Source: Lycorma delicatula
Lineage: Eukaryota; Arthropoda; Insecta; Hemiptera; Fulgoridae
Assembly (NCBI RefSeq): GCF_047948215.1
Contig: NC_134457.1
Span: 83,913,398 to 83,977,397, forward strand
Direction of reading: 5' to 3'
DNA: 64,000 bases
Under the pieces are notes generated by a model, which made no database searches, was not told the origin of the DNA, and was given only the letters and a program-made list of their open reading frames with translations. Below, one piece after another: positions 46,040-56,989 of the stretch; position 1 is the first letter of the stretch; each line of letters starts with the position of its first letter. Made by a program: the position numbers and the translations under genes.

Positions 46040-46135
46040 CCTTATTGTGTCCTTCAGTACATCATCCGTGGCGAAATGAATACCCATAACACCCTGATTT
46101 ATTTGCGGAAATAAGTGAAAATCATAAGGATATTC
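46040..46135 (-). pseudogene. Detached second copy of an M4 transposase segment
   Basis: It matches 45178-45265 in the same orientation ('cttcagtacatcatccgtgg' against 'cttcagtacatcattcgtga') and encodes YDFHLFPQIN, GVMGIHF and DVLKDTIR. The rest of the element is missing around it. It is either a second truncated insertion of the same family or a local duplication. Confidence 0.8.
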
Positions 46136-46139
46136 ATTT

Positions 46140-47465
46140 TAAAAGGATTCATTTTGAAAGTTTTATACCAATAAAATACTTGAAATATAAATTTAATTTT
46201 TAATATAAATTTAAATATAATTTAATTATCATCTGCTAAATAGCGACTATAATATGACCTAATTCGCTAGCATTCAGCTAACCTAATGAAATATTATAAA
46301 TAAATTAAAAACGTAAAACAAAATTGTAAATGAAGTACATAGGTATTTTTCTATTAATTTATGCTATTTTACAACAGTAAAATTTTTCTTTAAAACTTAT
46401 TTTTTTCACCCTTTCAACGCTAATTTAGACGATCTGGATAATCATTTTCCTGTAACTACCAATTTTTAGTTACTGCTAACTAATTAACGGTTTTTCTAAA
46501 AGTTAAAAAAGTGTAGTTTAAATATTTTGACAAATTAATAAAAAAAAAAAAAGAAGCTGTGTAATTATTAAAGAGAACCATTAATACGACGCAGATTGAA
46601 CGATGTTTGAAAAGTTAAAATATGTTCAAATCTTATAAGAAGAATAATTATTTTTACAATACGGTTAATGAAAGAAAACGTATAATCTGAGTTTGAGTTT
46701 ATTTAATTTTATAACCCACAGCAAGAAAAACATACGTAATTTATATACAATTAAGGCTTGTTTACGTTTTAGATTATTTTATTAAAAACTCTTTTATAAA
46801 CGGTAAGAAACGAGTTATTTACATCTGTATGTAGAAAAAAGAGGGAAAGCAAGGTTTTTTGCCCTCATTTTTGGAACATAATGTTTCAAAGCGTTATAAA
46901 TCTGACCGCATATTTAAACATCGTTTATTTACCTTTGACAGTTATATACGCTTTGCAAAACCAACAACTAAAATAGAAAATCAAGTTTAATTAATGTTTA
47001 ATATTATAAACGTTACACTTAAAATACTGGTTACTGTTGTATACTTTACCTACAAGGCTATTTGCTACAGTAAAGGGGTATATAAGTGTGATTTTGGAAT
47101 GGTAAACTGATTGTAAAATAAATATTTATAACAGCGAATGAATTTTTGGATAAAAATTCGTTTTTCGATTAATTTTAATTTCAACGAGTTATCAATAAAT
47201 GAGGATAACCTTGACATTTTTTATGGTTTGATGTTTTACTATTACCTACATATACAATATTAGCCTATCACTTACATATTATAATCATTTGTCTACGGTA
47301 AATAGTAAATTGATGATACGGAATTCATTTTAACAGCTTTGTGCTAATAAATTATTTAAAATATAAATTTAACAAAAAATCTACTATTAAATATCGAAAT
47401 ATATATTAAAGTATGTAAAATAAGAATGTATTAATAAAAATTATTGTATGAAAAAATAAAAATAA
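46140..47465. other. AT-rich DNA, no feature recognised
   Basis: No motif-bearing frame or window repeat family. Confidence 0.5.
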
Positions 47466-47499
47466 AAATTTGTGTTGGTTGAGCTTCCACGTCGTATAA

Positions 47500-47955
47500 C
47501 GTCACACCACTTAACAAATAGAAATTCACTAAAAATCGCTAAAATAGCCTTTAGATATTTATCTGAAGAGAATTCTCATGCCCATATCTAGTGAATATCT
47601 AGTTTAGTTTAGTCACAGATAAGGAAAATTTTCGGTCATTGTTCAAAAGATTTTACTTTTCTTCACTCCTTTCAAGGTCGAATTTCAAAAAATCTAGAAT
47701 ATTCACATGTAGATTATACACATAAAAAATTAAGTTGATATCGTCAGTTAATATATAAAAAAAAACAAAAAAAAACAGTAAATTTCATTGTTACTTCGTT
47801 TTAACTATTTAACCTCGGAATTTAAAAAAAGCCTTTCTTAGTGTGTACTTAATAGTAAGAAAAACGTTAAACTTTCATCAATTTATCTTCTACAGTTTTT
47901 GCTGAGCTTTGATTATGAATCACTCACGAGATGTCTTATATATATACATACACAC
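47500..47955 (+). repeat. Repeat family H, copy 2
   Basis: Partner of 44217-44890. It lacks the hairpin expansion and has an extra A-rich stretch near 47760. Confidence 0.7.
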
Positions 47956-48755
47956 ACAGGCACACGAAAATCTATACGAATTTCAAGACATATTCTAAAA
48001 GTGGAAATAAAGAAAAAAAAAATTATAAACATAAATCCAGAAGTGCTTTGTCCTCAAGTTATGCTATGATAAAAATTCATCTGATTTTTACTTCTTGGAT
48101 AAAATGAAATCCTACTGAAATTCTTAGAACTTACATTAAGAAGTGAATTTGATGGTTTCATTTGTTTTTTGGTTTGAAAAATGTAACAAAAGAAGTCCTA
48201 CAGTTGTATCTGTAAAACTTTTTGAGAAAATAATTATAAAACGGAAACAAAATTTGTGGTGACAAAACAACAATTTCTTAGAATTGTTGTAGAATAATAA
48301 ACGCTGTCGTATAGTTTCGTTCTTTGTAATTGTCTTTTTTTAAAATGCCTCATTCGGTCGAGAAAAAACAATGCTGTAGTGGAACCTTAAGCACGTTCTG
48401 TATCCTTCAAAGGAATGCGTAAATATTCACGGAAAAATATTTGAATGCTAGTATGCCAGAAAAAAGCATACATAATTCGGTTAAAACATAGCAAAGGACG
48501 GGGTTGGTTTCAAGCGCAAAACGAAATAAGGCAAGCTTACGTTAAGATTCCAGAGGCCACAGCCAATATTCAAAGAAAAAATTTCTTCCAATCCAAAAAA
48601 AAAATCTTTACATGAATTATCACGGAAGTGGAAGAAATTACATATTTTGCAGTAAAATTATTTATAATTTAAATTTGAAACCGTATCGTTGAAAAACTGT
48701 AATAAACTTAAGAGAACAGACAAACCCAACAACTTAATCATTGAGGTTGGTTTCT
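47956..48755. other. No feature recognised
   Basis: AT-rich with A runs; no coding or repeat signal that I can name. Confidence 0.45.
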
Positions 48756-48757
48756 CA

Positions 48758-48779
48758 AAAAAAAAAAAAAAAAAAAAAT
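48758..48779. repeat. Poly-A tract
   Basis: About 20 consecutive A. It may be the tail of a plus-strand retroposed sequence, but no body was identified. Confidence 0.85.
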
Positions 48780-48819
48780 ATTACTGATGGACAGATAGAC
48801 CCAATTCTATTTCTCATGT

Positions 48820-48895
48820 CAATGAAATTTACTATTTTTTTTTTTATTTTTCGGTAATAAATGAAGATATCAACTTGACTTTTGGTGTGTATAAT
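48820..48895 (-). repeat. Repeat family H, inverted fragment
   Basis: It reads 'aatgaaatttactattttt', then 'tcggtaataaatgaagat' and 'atcaacttgacttttggt'. This is the reverse complement of the family H stretch around 44655-44735. Confidence 0.65.
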
Positions 48896-50040
48896 TCTAT
48901 ATTTCATGGCACGGTTTCATATATCTGGGCATGTTAATTCACCCAAGAACCAAGTATCGGATGACTGAAAATTTTCATCGGATGTTTGGACATCCATGTA
49001 ACGATGAAAAACTGAGAAAATCGGTGCATAGTGTGTTTTTTTTGGTAACCGTGGCAAATGTTTTTTTATGGGAATATCAATACCCAGATGTATTGTGCAT
49101 TTTTCGAAGAATTCTACGCTCAGTTAAAAGCTCATGATATTCAACAAAAAACTGCCTTCACCGAGTACAACGTTTTGCATCAGAAAACTACGTAAACTGA
49201 GCGCAAAAAAGCATCGCTACTCTGGGCATTCATTTCTTTTGTAAAAATATATTAAATATGTAAATTTTTTCTAATATAAGTAGAGAATTTAATTTACGTT
49301 TTAGTTTTTTCATTTCATTCATAAAATTTTACATGCAGCAATTGTGTTCAGTCTAGCGGTTCGGTTTTAGGTATCTAAACCGATAAAATTTGATGACTAC
49401 TGTAGTATGTTGTATTTTTGAGAAATTGTATTTACAGAATATATGTATTATTGTATCTAAAGTAGTTACTCATAATTTTATACCTATTTTTCAGTGAACG
49501 ATCGTAGCATCCATATTTTTGATTTTAATACTGTTCCTTATTATGTTCTGATGATAATATGTAAACGTTAAAACACCGAGGACAAAAGAGGAACAAAGTA
49601 AATTATAAATGGCATTGTGGTCTGAGCTTCGAACACAGATCAACTCACTATAGTCTATAATAGTACTTGCTTGTAGCCCTATTATTTGATGTTTAATCAG
49701 ACTGCTTTGATGTTGACAAGTGGTTTGGGTTCGTTTTGTAATGTTGCGTAATACTGCAGATTTACTACTGATCTGGCCGAAATTCTGTGAAGGATTATTG
49801 CTAATAACCCTCTGAATATAATCTAAAATTTCCATGAAATCTCTTTTTTTTCTCATAATGAAATTGATTAAAATTTACTTTGATCTCCTAATTTGGAAAA
49901 ATCAAATTTTGCTTGAAAGTTTGAAAATTGAATACATAAGTAAAACGTTCAGTTTTACCAAAATATTAATAGTTTTCAACTTCAAAAATTTCTATCATTT
50001 AGAATAAGTATTAAATTGTTTTTTAATTTCGATTCATGTA
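48896..50040. other. No gene recognised apart from an unassigned open frame
   Basis: The plus frame 48931-49137 and minus frame 49491-49856 are open, but neither shows a known motif. Confidence 0.4.
49491..49856 (-). CDS. Unrecognised 121-codon open frame
   Basis: This is the longest open frame in the window, on the minus strand from an ATG at 49856. Composition is fairly balanced, with Ser, Asn, Ile and Gln common; no domain, signal peptide or repeat was recognised. There is a short hydrophobic stretch (LLCSSFVLGVLTFTYY) near residues 86-101 that could be a membrane segment. No neighbouring exon or splice pattern supports a gene. In 64 kb of AT-rich DNA one frame of this length is unremarkable, so a chance frame is the likeliest reading. 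Confidence 0.12.
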   Translation of the reverse strand: MRKKRDFMEILDYIQRVISNNPSQNFGQISSKSAVLRNITKRTQTTCQHQSSLIKHQIIGLQASTIIDYSELICVRSSDHNAIYNLLCSSFVLGVLTFTYYHQNIIRNSIKIKNMDATIVH

Positions 50041-50044
50041 ATTT

Positions 50045-50580
50045 TTACTTTCCCGCCGAATATAATCAAAATATTAACGAACTGAGGTGATCATGACAAA
50101 AATGACTACCGGTTTTTTTGTGCAAATCTTTATGTTTTAGGATCCAACGAGATCATCTAGACCAAAACCATACATGTATGCGTATGGTTATATTATATAT
50201 TCGTGTATAGTACCGCATGTATGTCGCACTGCTTTTGGTCTTATATCTCAGGATAGACCAAATCGAGTTTCTTCAAATTTGACTCAAATATTTTTATTTA
50301 TAGGGCATTGATAATATTAATTTTTAAAATAAATTAGTTAAGAGGGTTTGGGGATATCGCGAAAAACCTATTTTTGATTTTCTTCAGAGGCGTTTTTAAG
50401 GAAATTTTATTAAAAGTAATTTGTTACCTACTTTGCATATATAAATACCCAAAAAAAATTAATCCATTCCCACCTCTTAAAATTGAAATATATGTGTTTT
50501 AATCTTTTTCTTTATCTCCATTTAGTTTAAATATTTTTCAAACATTTTTGAAAGTTTGTACTACATATATAGAGTTATCA
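50045..50580 (+). repeat. Repeat family E, copy 2
   Basis: Partner of 745-1310. It starts 'tttttactttcccgcc' and shares 'atgtcgcactgc', 'cttatatctcagga', 'ttcttcaaatttgactcaa' and 'gggatatcgcgaaaaac'. Confidence 0.65.
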
Positions 50581-50597
50581 AGAAATGTTTACAATTT

Positions 50598-50634
50598 ACT
50601 TAATTATAGACTTAGTATAAGTCTATAATTAAGT
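50598..50634. repeat. Perfect 17-bp hairpin just before a SINE
   Basis: Left arm 50598-50614 ('acttaattatagactta') and right arm 50618-50634 are exact reverse complements with loop 'gta'. It lies six bases upstream of the SINE start. Confidence 0.9.
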
Positions 50635-50640
50635 ATATTT

Positions 50641-51030
50641 AGCCTAACGGGCTTGTCTAGTGGTTAACTCGTCACAAATCAGTTGTTTAACCATTGATTT
50701 TTGAAGTCCAAGGTTCTGATATTCAAATCCTAGTAAAGGTTGCTTTTATAAAGGTTTGAATACTAGACAGTGGATACCGTGTAATTTGGTGGTTGGTTCA
50801 ATAAATCATATGTCTCAGGAATTGTCGGTCTGGCTCTGAACAAGACTACACTTGATTTACATTCATACATATTATCCTCATTCATTCTTTGAAGTAATAT
50901 CTTACGGTGGTTCCGGAGCCTAAACAGAAAAAAGAATATCATAACATCCTCATCTCATTTGGTCGGAAACGGGAGGGTTGCTTATTGTTCACTAGTTGAA
51001 CAGATTGCAACATTACATTAGGAAAAAAAA
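50641..51030 (+). mobile_element. Chimeric SINE: family B1 body followed by a B2-type tail
   Basis: Head 'aacgggcttgtctagtggtt', with the A-box TGTCTAGTGG near 50654, and the B-box-like 'gatattcaaatcc' near 50717. The body follows, ending in the B1 tail 'ggttccggagcctaaacag' plus A-rich sequence at 50920-50940. Immediately after, 50943-51030 has the B2 tail: 'cctcatctcatttggtcgg', 'gggttgcttattgttcac', 'gttgaacagattgcaaca', then A run. No other copy in the window has both tails. Confidence 0.8.
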
Positions 51031-51735
51031 ATGTATAGTATATTTTAATATTTTACAAAACATTTGCAGAAGTGGTTTATTCTTAATTGTGTAGTTAATA
51101 ATTAAAATCAAGTCATGCTTGCAAATGGATATGCCTAACACGAATGGCGGATTTAATTGAGTACAAGGAAGGAATGATGCTATAGTATCTGAATAGAAAA
51201 GCTTCTAAGTCCTGACTATGTTCGTTCTAGATTTGAATATCTCCTTAAGTCCTTTGTAATTACATTTTCCTTGACAAGCATCTCATTTATAACTATGTTT
51301 GTGTTGGAATTTCAAACAGTTGACCATACCGTAAGAATCAATTGTGGTCATAAAAAGTCAGCGAGGATATTTCATGAGGTTATTAAAACTTATAGCCTGG
51401 AAAATCGATAAAACTTTCAAAAATTTGTGAATATACCAAAGTAGATTTTTGTGTTATTTTTTCAATTTATTGTTTTTTTTTGTGCTTGAATTAACTAGTC
51501 TACAACTCTTAATAACAAAAACAAAAATTTTGTTCATTTCTTACAACTATAAATTTCCTGTTTAATACAAAAAATACACCCCAGATTTCGTGTTTTTTTC
51601 TTAATGATTTTTTGTTACAAATATGTTGGAGAAAATGATTTAGTAGTTTTCTTTATAGAATGGAATTATTATTTTGGATTAAGCAATCAAAAGAATGTTT
51701 TGATTATAAAATTTTTATAGAATTTATGTTAAAAA
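51031..51735. other. No gene recognised
   Basis: The part 51110-51410 is less AT-rich and may be an old element, but no motif was identified. Confidence 0.4.
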
Positions 51736-51738
51736 AAT

Positions 51739-52462
51739 CTGATGTGAACATCACATGACTTCCTTGTACGCCTGTTAAAGTACATACACACATTTTTAAA
51801 GTACATAAAATTTTATTTCACTAATAACTTCTGATTTTTTTCATATTTTTTTTTATTGTTATTATTGAATTATTATTTAATGTAAAATTTGTTTTTCTAT
51901 CAGAGGTTAATTATTAATAAGTAAATATATTTAAATTAAAAAAAAAATTTAAAAAAGGAAATGAAGTCGGATTCGAACCGATGTGCCTTCTCCTTGTAAG
52001 ATCCAAATATTTCATTATTTAAAATTTTATTTAACTATAACTCTGGAACCAATGGAAATAAGTTCAATTAATGATATATCGTCGAAAAGCTCTCAATGAT
52101 GGCTTATTACTGCGGTTAAGAAAAGTCTAAAATCGAAATGTTTTTGGATCTTGAGCTTTTTTGGACACTTTTGGTTCAGTAGATTGCAATCAAAAGGGGA
52201 GGTGCACAACTAGATGTTATAACAGTCCTAAATCCAAAATTTCAACATACTACGGCTAATCGTTTTGAGTTATGCGAGGTACATATGTACGCACAGATGC
52301 CACGACGAAACTAGTCCAAATGGATTGAGGAATGGTGAAAATGGATCTTTCCGTTGAAATTCGAAAACCGAAATTTATCACAATCACAATCCTTTACTTT
52401 GTCCTTCATTCTTCGCTTCCTAGTGTTCTAAGGGCTTCATCCTTTACTTTGTACAAGGAAGT
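51739..52462 (-). repeat. Repeat family C, near-complete copy
   Basis: It carries short inverted termini: 'acttccttgtac' at 51758-51769 and 'gtacaaggaagt' at 52451-52462. Read on the minus strand it gives the same block order as copies at 5826 and 38727. Near 51965-51985 it holds 'ggttcgaatccgac', a perfect Pol III B box, but no A box at tRNA spacing was found. About 700 bases, no coding capacity. The inverted 12-bp ends suggest a non-autonomous DNA transposon; no clear target-site duplication was seen. Confidence 0.8.
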
Positions 52463-52731
52463 AAAAATAATTCACAATTAAAAATACGTTATGAAAATTA
52501 TTTGATCACATATTTATGTATACGTTGATTGTAGATGTAGAAAATATTGTTTTTACATTTGAGACTAATAGTATTATTTGTAAAATAAAATCCTTTAATT
52601 TTATTTTTAATAAATTTTACTTTTAAAAAAGTAATTTGTGAACAGCTAAAAGAAATTGAAAACGTAAAACTTTCAATTACAAGAATTGAAAAAAATTCAA
52701 ATGAATATCAATAGATTGATTTGTTTTTGCA

Positions 52732-53570
52732 GATAATCTAGTGACCTTTGCTGATGACCTAAACGCAGCGCAAAACAATTAAAAATTTTGAAGGAAATCG
52801 CCGAAAGAAGTGACTGCAGATTTCATTTCAAGAAAAAGGAAATAATGACAAATCTAAGAGAATATCCCAAGAGACGTAAAATAAAAGTTCGAAAAAATTA
52901 AAGTCGTGGAAAATTTAAATATTTAAGCGAAGTAATCCAAAAAAATGGAATAACAAAATACGTCGAGAAAATCGAAACCAAGTAAACAAAAATCTTTAAA
53001 ATAAAAAAATCTAACTCCTTCATAAAACTTGAAAGTCTTTACACTTAGTTACATAATCAAGAAATACTACAGAAGATGATTGAAAAAGAAAAGATAAAAA
53101 TCTGATAAAGTTTAGGCCCGAAGTGAGAAAATAATAAAAATATTTTAAAATCAAATGTTGAATTTTGTAGAAAATTTGAAAACATAATTAACACAATTAC
53201 AAAACGGAGTATAATATTTTACAGTTTAAAAGAATGAATGAAAGATCTAACTTATTTAATTATCTCAAAATACAAATAAAAACGACTGGCTTATAAATAT
53301 ATTAAACATCTTCACCGAAGTGATTGTAATTAGAGAAAAAGAATTTTTTACCATTTTTAAGAAAAAGGTACATGAGTTAAAAAGATTTAAGTGGCTTAAG
53401 ACGTAAGAGGAAACAACAGGAGAATCACAAAACCCAGAGAAATGTTAAGAAAAATGATGACTAACTAATGGCAGTAGATTAAAGCCTCAAAGGAAAAATA
53501 AAGTTCACCGTTCCGAAATGATCAATTCGAAAAAAAATCGGTGGGAAGATTTTTTTAAATGGTTCATTAA
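52732..53570 (+). pseudogene. LINE ORF2 pseudogene: FADD motif and downstream region
   Basis: It starts DNLVTFADDLNAAQN, with the reverse-transcriptase catalytic F-A-D-D intact at about 52747-52761. It continues in frames LKILKEIAERSDCRFHFKKK and EIMTNLREYPKR, matching 'l-x-x-i-a-x-x-x-G-L-x-i-n-x-x-K-T-x-x-m'. Next comes GKFKYLSEVIQKNGITKYVE, matching 'f-k-Y-L-G-x-x-i-x-x-n-G', then the connection helices (IETK...FKIKKSNSFIKLES). Later blocks near 53330-53560 (REKEFFTIFKKKVHELKRFK; NRWEDFF) fit the C-terminal part. Stops and frame changes are frequent, and the fingers and palm A motif upstream are missing. It is the 3' half of a dead non-LTR element. Confidence 0.8.
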
Positions 53571-53750
53571 TCTATTAAAAAAGTGGCAACTTAAGCCACC
53601 GTAAAGGACTTATAAAGCAACAAAGGACATAAAGCATTTAAAGCATTAAAGAACAATAAAGGAACTTCTCGTAAGCCGATTTATTTTACTGAATTATACG
53701 ATGACAGTTTTATTGTCCGTTACAGGGATCCATTGCATTAGTTGGTTTTT
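53571..53750. other. Possible LINE 3' end
   Basis: The stretch continues the LINE fragment, with 'aaagcattt' and 'aaagcatt' repeats near 53630-53645. No poly-A tail marks the end. Confidence 0.3.
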
Positions 53751-53754
53751 ATTA

Positions 53755-54110
53755 AGATACTAGCAGACGCGGCAATGCCTCGCTATTGCTAGATTTGAGT
53801 ATATACTGGTATATAGATTAAATGAATACAATTGAAAGTTTGATAAAACATTAAAAATTGAACATTACGGAACTTTACAAAGTTTAACCTTTCACTTTAT
53901 CCCTTTTTCCTTACCCGTATTCCCTTGACTCTATTCTCCCTTTCCCCTTTACCCCCTTTCTTTTTCCCCTTTCTCTATTTCCCCTTTCCCTTCTCTCTCT
54001 CTATTCCACTTTTAATTTCTCCCTTTTTCCCCATACGTAAATTGGTCAAGTAGTTTTTTAGTCTATAGCGGATACACATACAAACATTGCCTTTTATATA
54101 TCTAGAAGAA
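53755..54110 (+). repeat. Unclassified repeat with a 140-base pyrimidine tract
   Basis: It begins 'actagcagacgcggcaatg', GC-rich against its surroundings, and closes with 'agtctatagcggatacacat' and 'ccttttatatatctaga', a style seen at insect transposon ends. Between 53888 and 54032 the plus strand is almost entirely C and T. Confidence 0.5.
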
Positions 54111-54249
54111 GAAATTCTGTTTGTATATTTGTTTCTTTGTTTCGTAAATAGCTCGACACCGGCGCCACCTAGCGGGTATAGTTTTGAAAAAGTTTTTCTT
54201 TTCACGTAACTCATATATATATATATACTGAACATGAGCCACACAGATA

Positions 54250-54366
54250 CATACGTACGTACGTCACGCCAAAAATAGTCAAAATGGATTCAGGGATAAT
54301 CAAAACGGATATTTCCATTGAAATCTGAAAACCGAAATTTTTCGCGATTACAATACTTCCTTGTAC
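54250..54366 (-). repeat. Repeat family C, terminal fragment
   Basis: Reverse complement of the family start. It ends at 'acttccttgtac' (54355-54366) and contains 'ccgaaatttttcgcgatta' and the 'acgtacgtacgtcacgcc' block. Confidence 0.85.
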
Positions 54367-56325
54367 GAAGAAAAAATCTATAATTAAAGGACTTTCTTTT
54401 GCACAAAAAATATAATTGTGAATGAATTTTTAAATAATATTAATTATAAAATTTAAAAAAAACCTGAATTTTCTGCATCCCACTTATCGTTTTCATAAAT
54501 ATGTACTCATATAATTTTCAGTAATGTCTTCTGAATTTTGAATTATTTGTTAGATTTATAATTTTCATATATTCAAGATAATATTATTTCACGAATTTTT
54601 ATTTTAAATAGTTATTAATTTTAATCGCATCTAGTTTTATTTTATAATTAAATTTTATGCTACACTGATGAAAATTTTACCACGGATTTCCTTCGAAACG
54701 GATAATCCATTCAGAACAAATATTGAGGTAGTTCCTTTTATATACACGGAAAGGAATATATTCCCATTTCTAATGTGAGTTGTGTAGGGTATTATTAATT
54801 ACCGATCAGAGCACATGAATAATTTATTTATTTATTCAGTACTAAGAAATGATGACTGTAAATCAAAACGAACTTCAAATCTTCTGCTTGACAATTTAAT
54901 ATTTAATTTATAAAAATTATCTTCCGTTTAAATTACCTGGAAAATCTACTAAGGGTCTATCTTAGGAAACATCAATTTCATCGTGAATAAATTTTAGGAA
55001 AATACATTTAAAAAGAAAACCTGGTTTTTTGAAAAATCTTTCTAACTGGTTAAAAAAGAAGACATTTTCATATAACTTAATAAAGATCAACTAAAACATT
55101 AATTTTTTTCATTGTAGAACGTTTTACTAATTTAAAAAAAATTTCTTTAGTTATAAAGAGTTTAGATATAAAAGTACGGTTCAATCGACATTTCTCTGAT
55201 AACGATCATCGAATTTTCACGAGTATGAATATTAAATGTTGGAGTGACTGAGAATGATCTGTGTGTGTGTTTTGTATGAAATAGAAATGGGTGGGAGAGA
55301 GTGTGTGTGTGAGATGTGGATCCAAGCGGATTAGAGTTCATACACTTATTAAAACTTATGAAGTTACTTTTTAAATTACTTAGGCAAGCTCATTTTGAAA
55401 GTACACACTATTATGAATTTACTAACTTTATAAAACATTTTAAAGTTAAATCTCCTTTTTTATTATTTTTTTATTTGTTTTTTTCTTAGAGTAAAACGAA
55501 TGCAATAAAATTGTTTATTCTGTATTTAAGAATGAAAATTTTTGATTAAAAAGAAGAAAACAAAAGTCAACCTAAAGTTTTTACCTATAAATATTGATTT
55601 AGATTAATGTTACATAGAAATGTTTGAATTTTCCTTCGATAATATTCCTAAATCATAAAAACCTTGAAATATTTACAAATAAAATACAGAGAAAATTTAC
55701 AACCTACGGCTGTCAGGTGCAGCACACAGTTTAGAAAAGTTGAACGAAATCTATGACGGGTAGACTTTATTACTAGTGAATGACAGGTTCATATTCTTCA
55801 AATGTAATACTATCGCAACAAATTTTTGTATAAAATCTTATTTTTTAGCAAAATCAGTTTCTTTTATCGTTATTTTTAATAACATTTATCCAATTCATTA
55901 CACAAAATAGATTTTAACCGTAAATTTTATTACAGTAAATAAATATATAAGTGTAATGTTAGAAAATCTGTATGCGAACGGAATGTACGGATGCTATTTT
56001 ATGTTAATTTATAATTTTCACTTTCTGGATTGTTTTAACTCATTCACAAATACTGGAATTATGAAATCTCTGTATCAAATTACAAAAATGTAAAATTGAT
56101 TCTTTATAAAGAAATTTAAAGATATCTAAAAGTATTTTCAGACATAAATTCGGGAAGAGAAAAATCGTGTTAGTTATTTACTAACAATCAAATTTTAAAA
56201 ATTTATTTAAAATATATTTTTTTATTTAATTTAATTTTTATAAAATTTTATATTCTGCATCTGATTCGAATTTTTTGTTTCTATTAAAAGTTGGCCAGTT
56301 GATCTAGTATATATTATATATTGAG
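54367..56325. other. AT-rich DNA, no gene recognised
   Basis: It contains an imperfect TG-rich microsatellite at about 55258-55312 ('gtgtgtgtgt' and 'gagtgtgtgtgtgagatg'). The stretch 56141-56195 has a relative at 60600-60655. Confidence 0.5.
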
Positions 56326-56329
56326 AGTG

Positions 56330-56391
56330 GATATTATATTTCTCTCTCTCTCTCTCTCGTGAGAGAGAGAGAGAGAGAGAAATATAATATC
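56330..56391. repeat. Perfect 29-bp hairpin with (CT)n/(GA)n arms
   Basis: Left arm 56330-56358 and right arm 56363-56391 are exact reverse complements. The outer 11 bases are 'gatattatatt' and its complement, the inner 18 are CT repeats facing GA repeats; the loop is 'gtga'. Confidence 0.95.
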
Positions 56392-56407
56392 TGAATCTTA
56401 ATATACT

Positions 56408-56445
56408 GATACCTCTCTCTCTCGTGAGAGAGAGAGAGAGGTATC
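56408..56445. repeat. Second perfect hairpin with (CT)n/(GA)n arms
   Basis: Left arm 56408-56423 ('gatacctctctctctc') and right arm 56430-56445 are exact reverse complements around 'gtgaga'. It lies 16 bases after the first hairpin. Confidence 0.95.
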
Positions 56446-56556
56446 ACGGGAGATGGTGGCCAAACTTAAGGGACTGATTCAGGAAGTCAAAATAATTGAA
56501 AAGGTTCATGTAGACAAATGCTCTCTTTCGCTTCATTTTTCCTCTGCTCCCCATTT

Positions 56557-56582
56557 TGTTTTTTTTTTTTTTTTTTTTTTTA
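56557..56582. repeat. Poly-T tract
   Basis: About 23 consecutive T. The minus frame at 56444-56692 crossing it is spurious. Confidence 0.9.
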
Positions 56583-56989
56583 AATAAAAATGTATATCTT
56601 AGAAATAAACTGTAATATTTTAATAAAACTTGGCGTACATGCAACCAACATCTTCTACAAAATAAGAATATTTGAACATTTTGCCCAGCCATTTAAATTT
56701 TTTAATCATTAATAATTCCATAAATACTGGTTTATCAATTTATGTTTTATTAGATAAAATGTTATTACTTTTAAACAAAATTACCCCCTCATTTGCTCAG
56801 CTCAGATGATAACTGAAATCTGGCTGATATTGTTAAAGTGGATCTCAAAAGTTACGCAGTCTGAAAATTTTGTGTCTATTTTCCCTTCCTCCGCCTATTG
56901 ACTTATTTGATTACCTATGAATGTCCTATGACTTATTCTATAAATTAAATTTCGCAATTTTATTTTTAATATCCACTATTTTCATAAGA

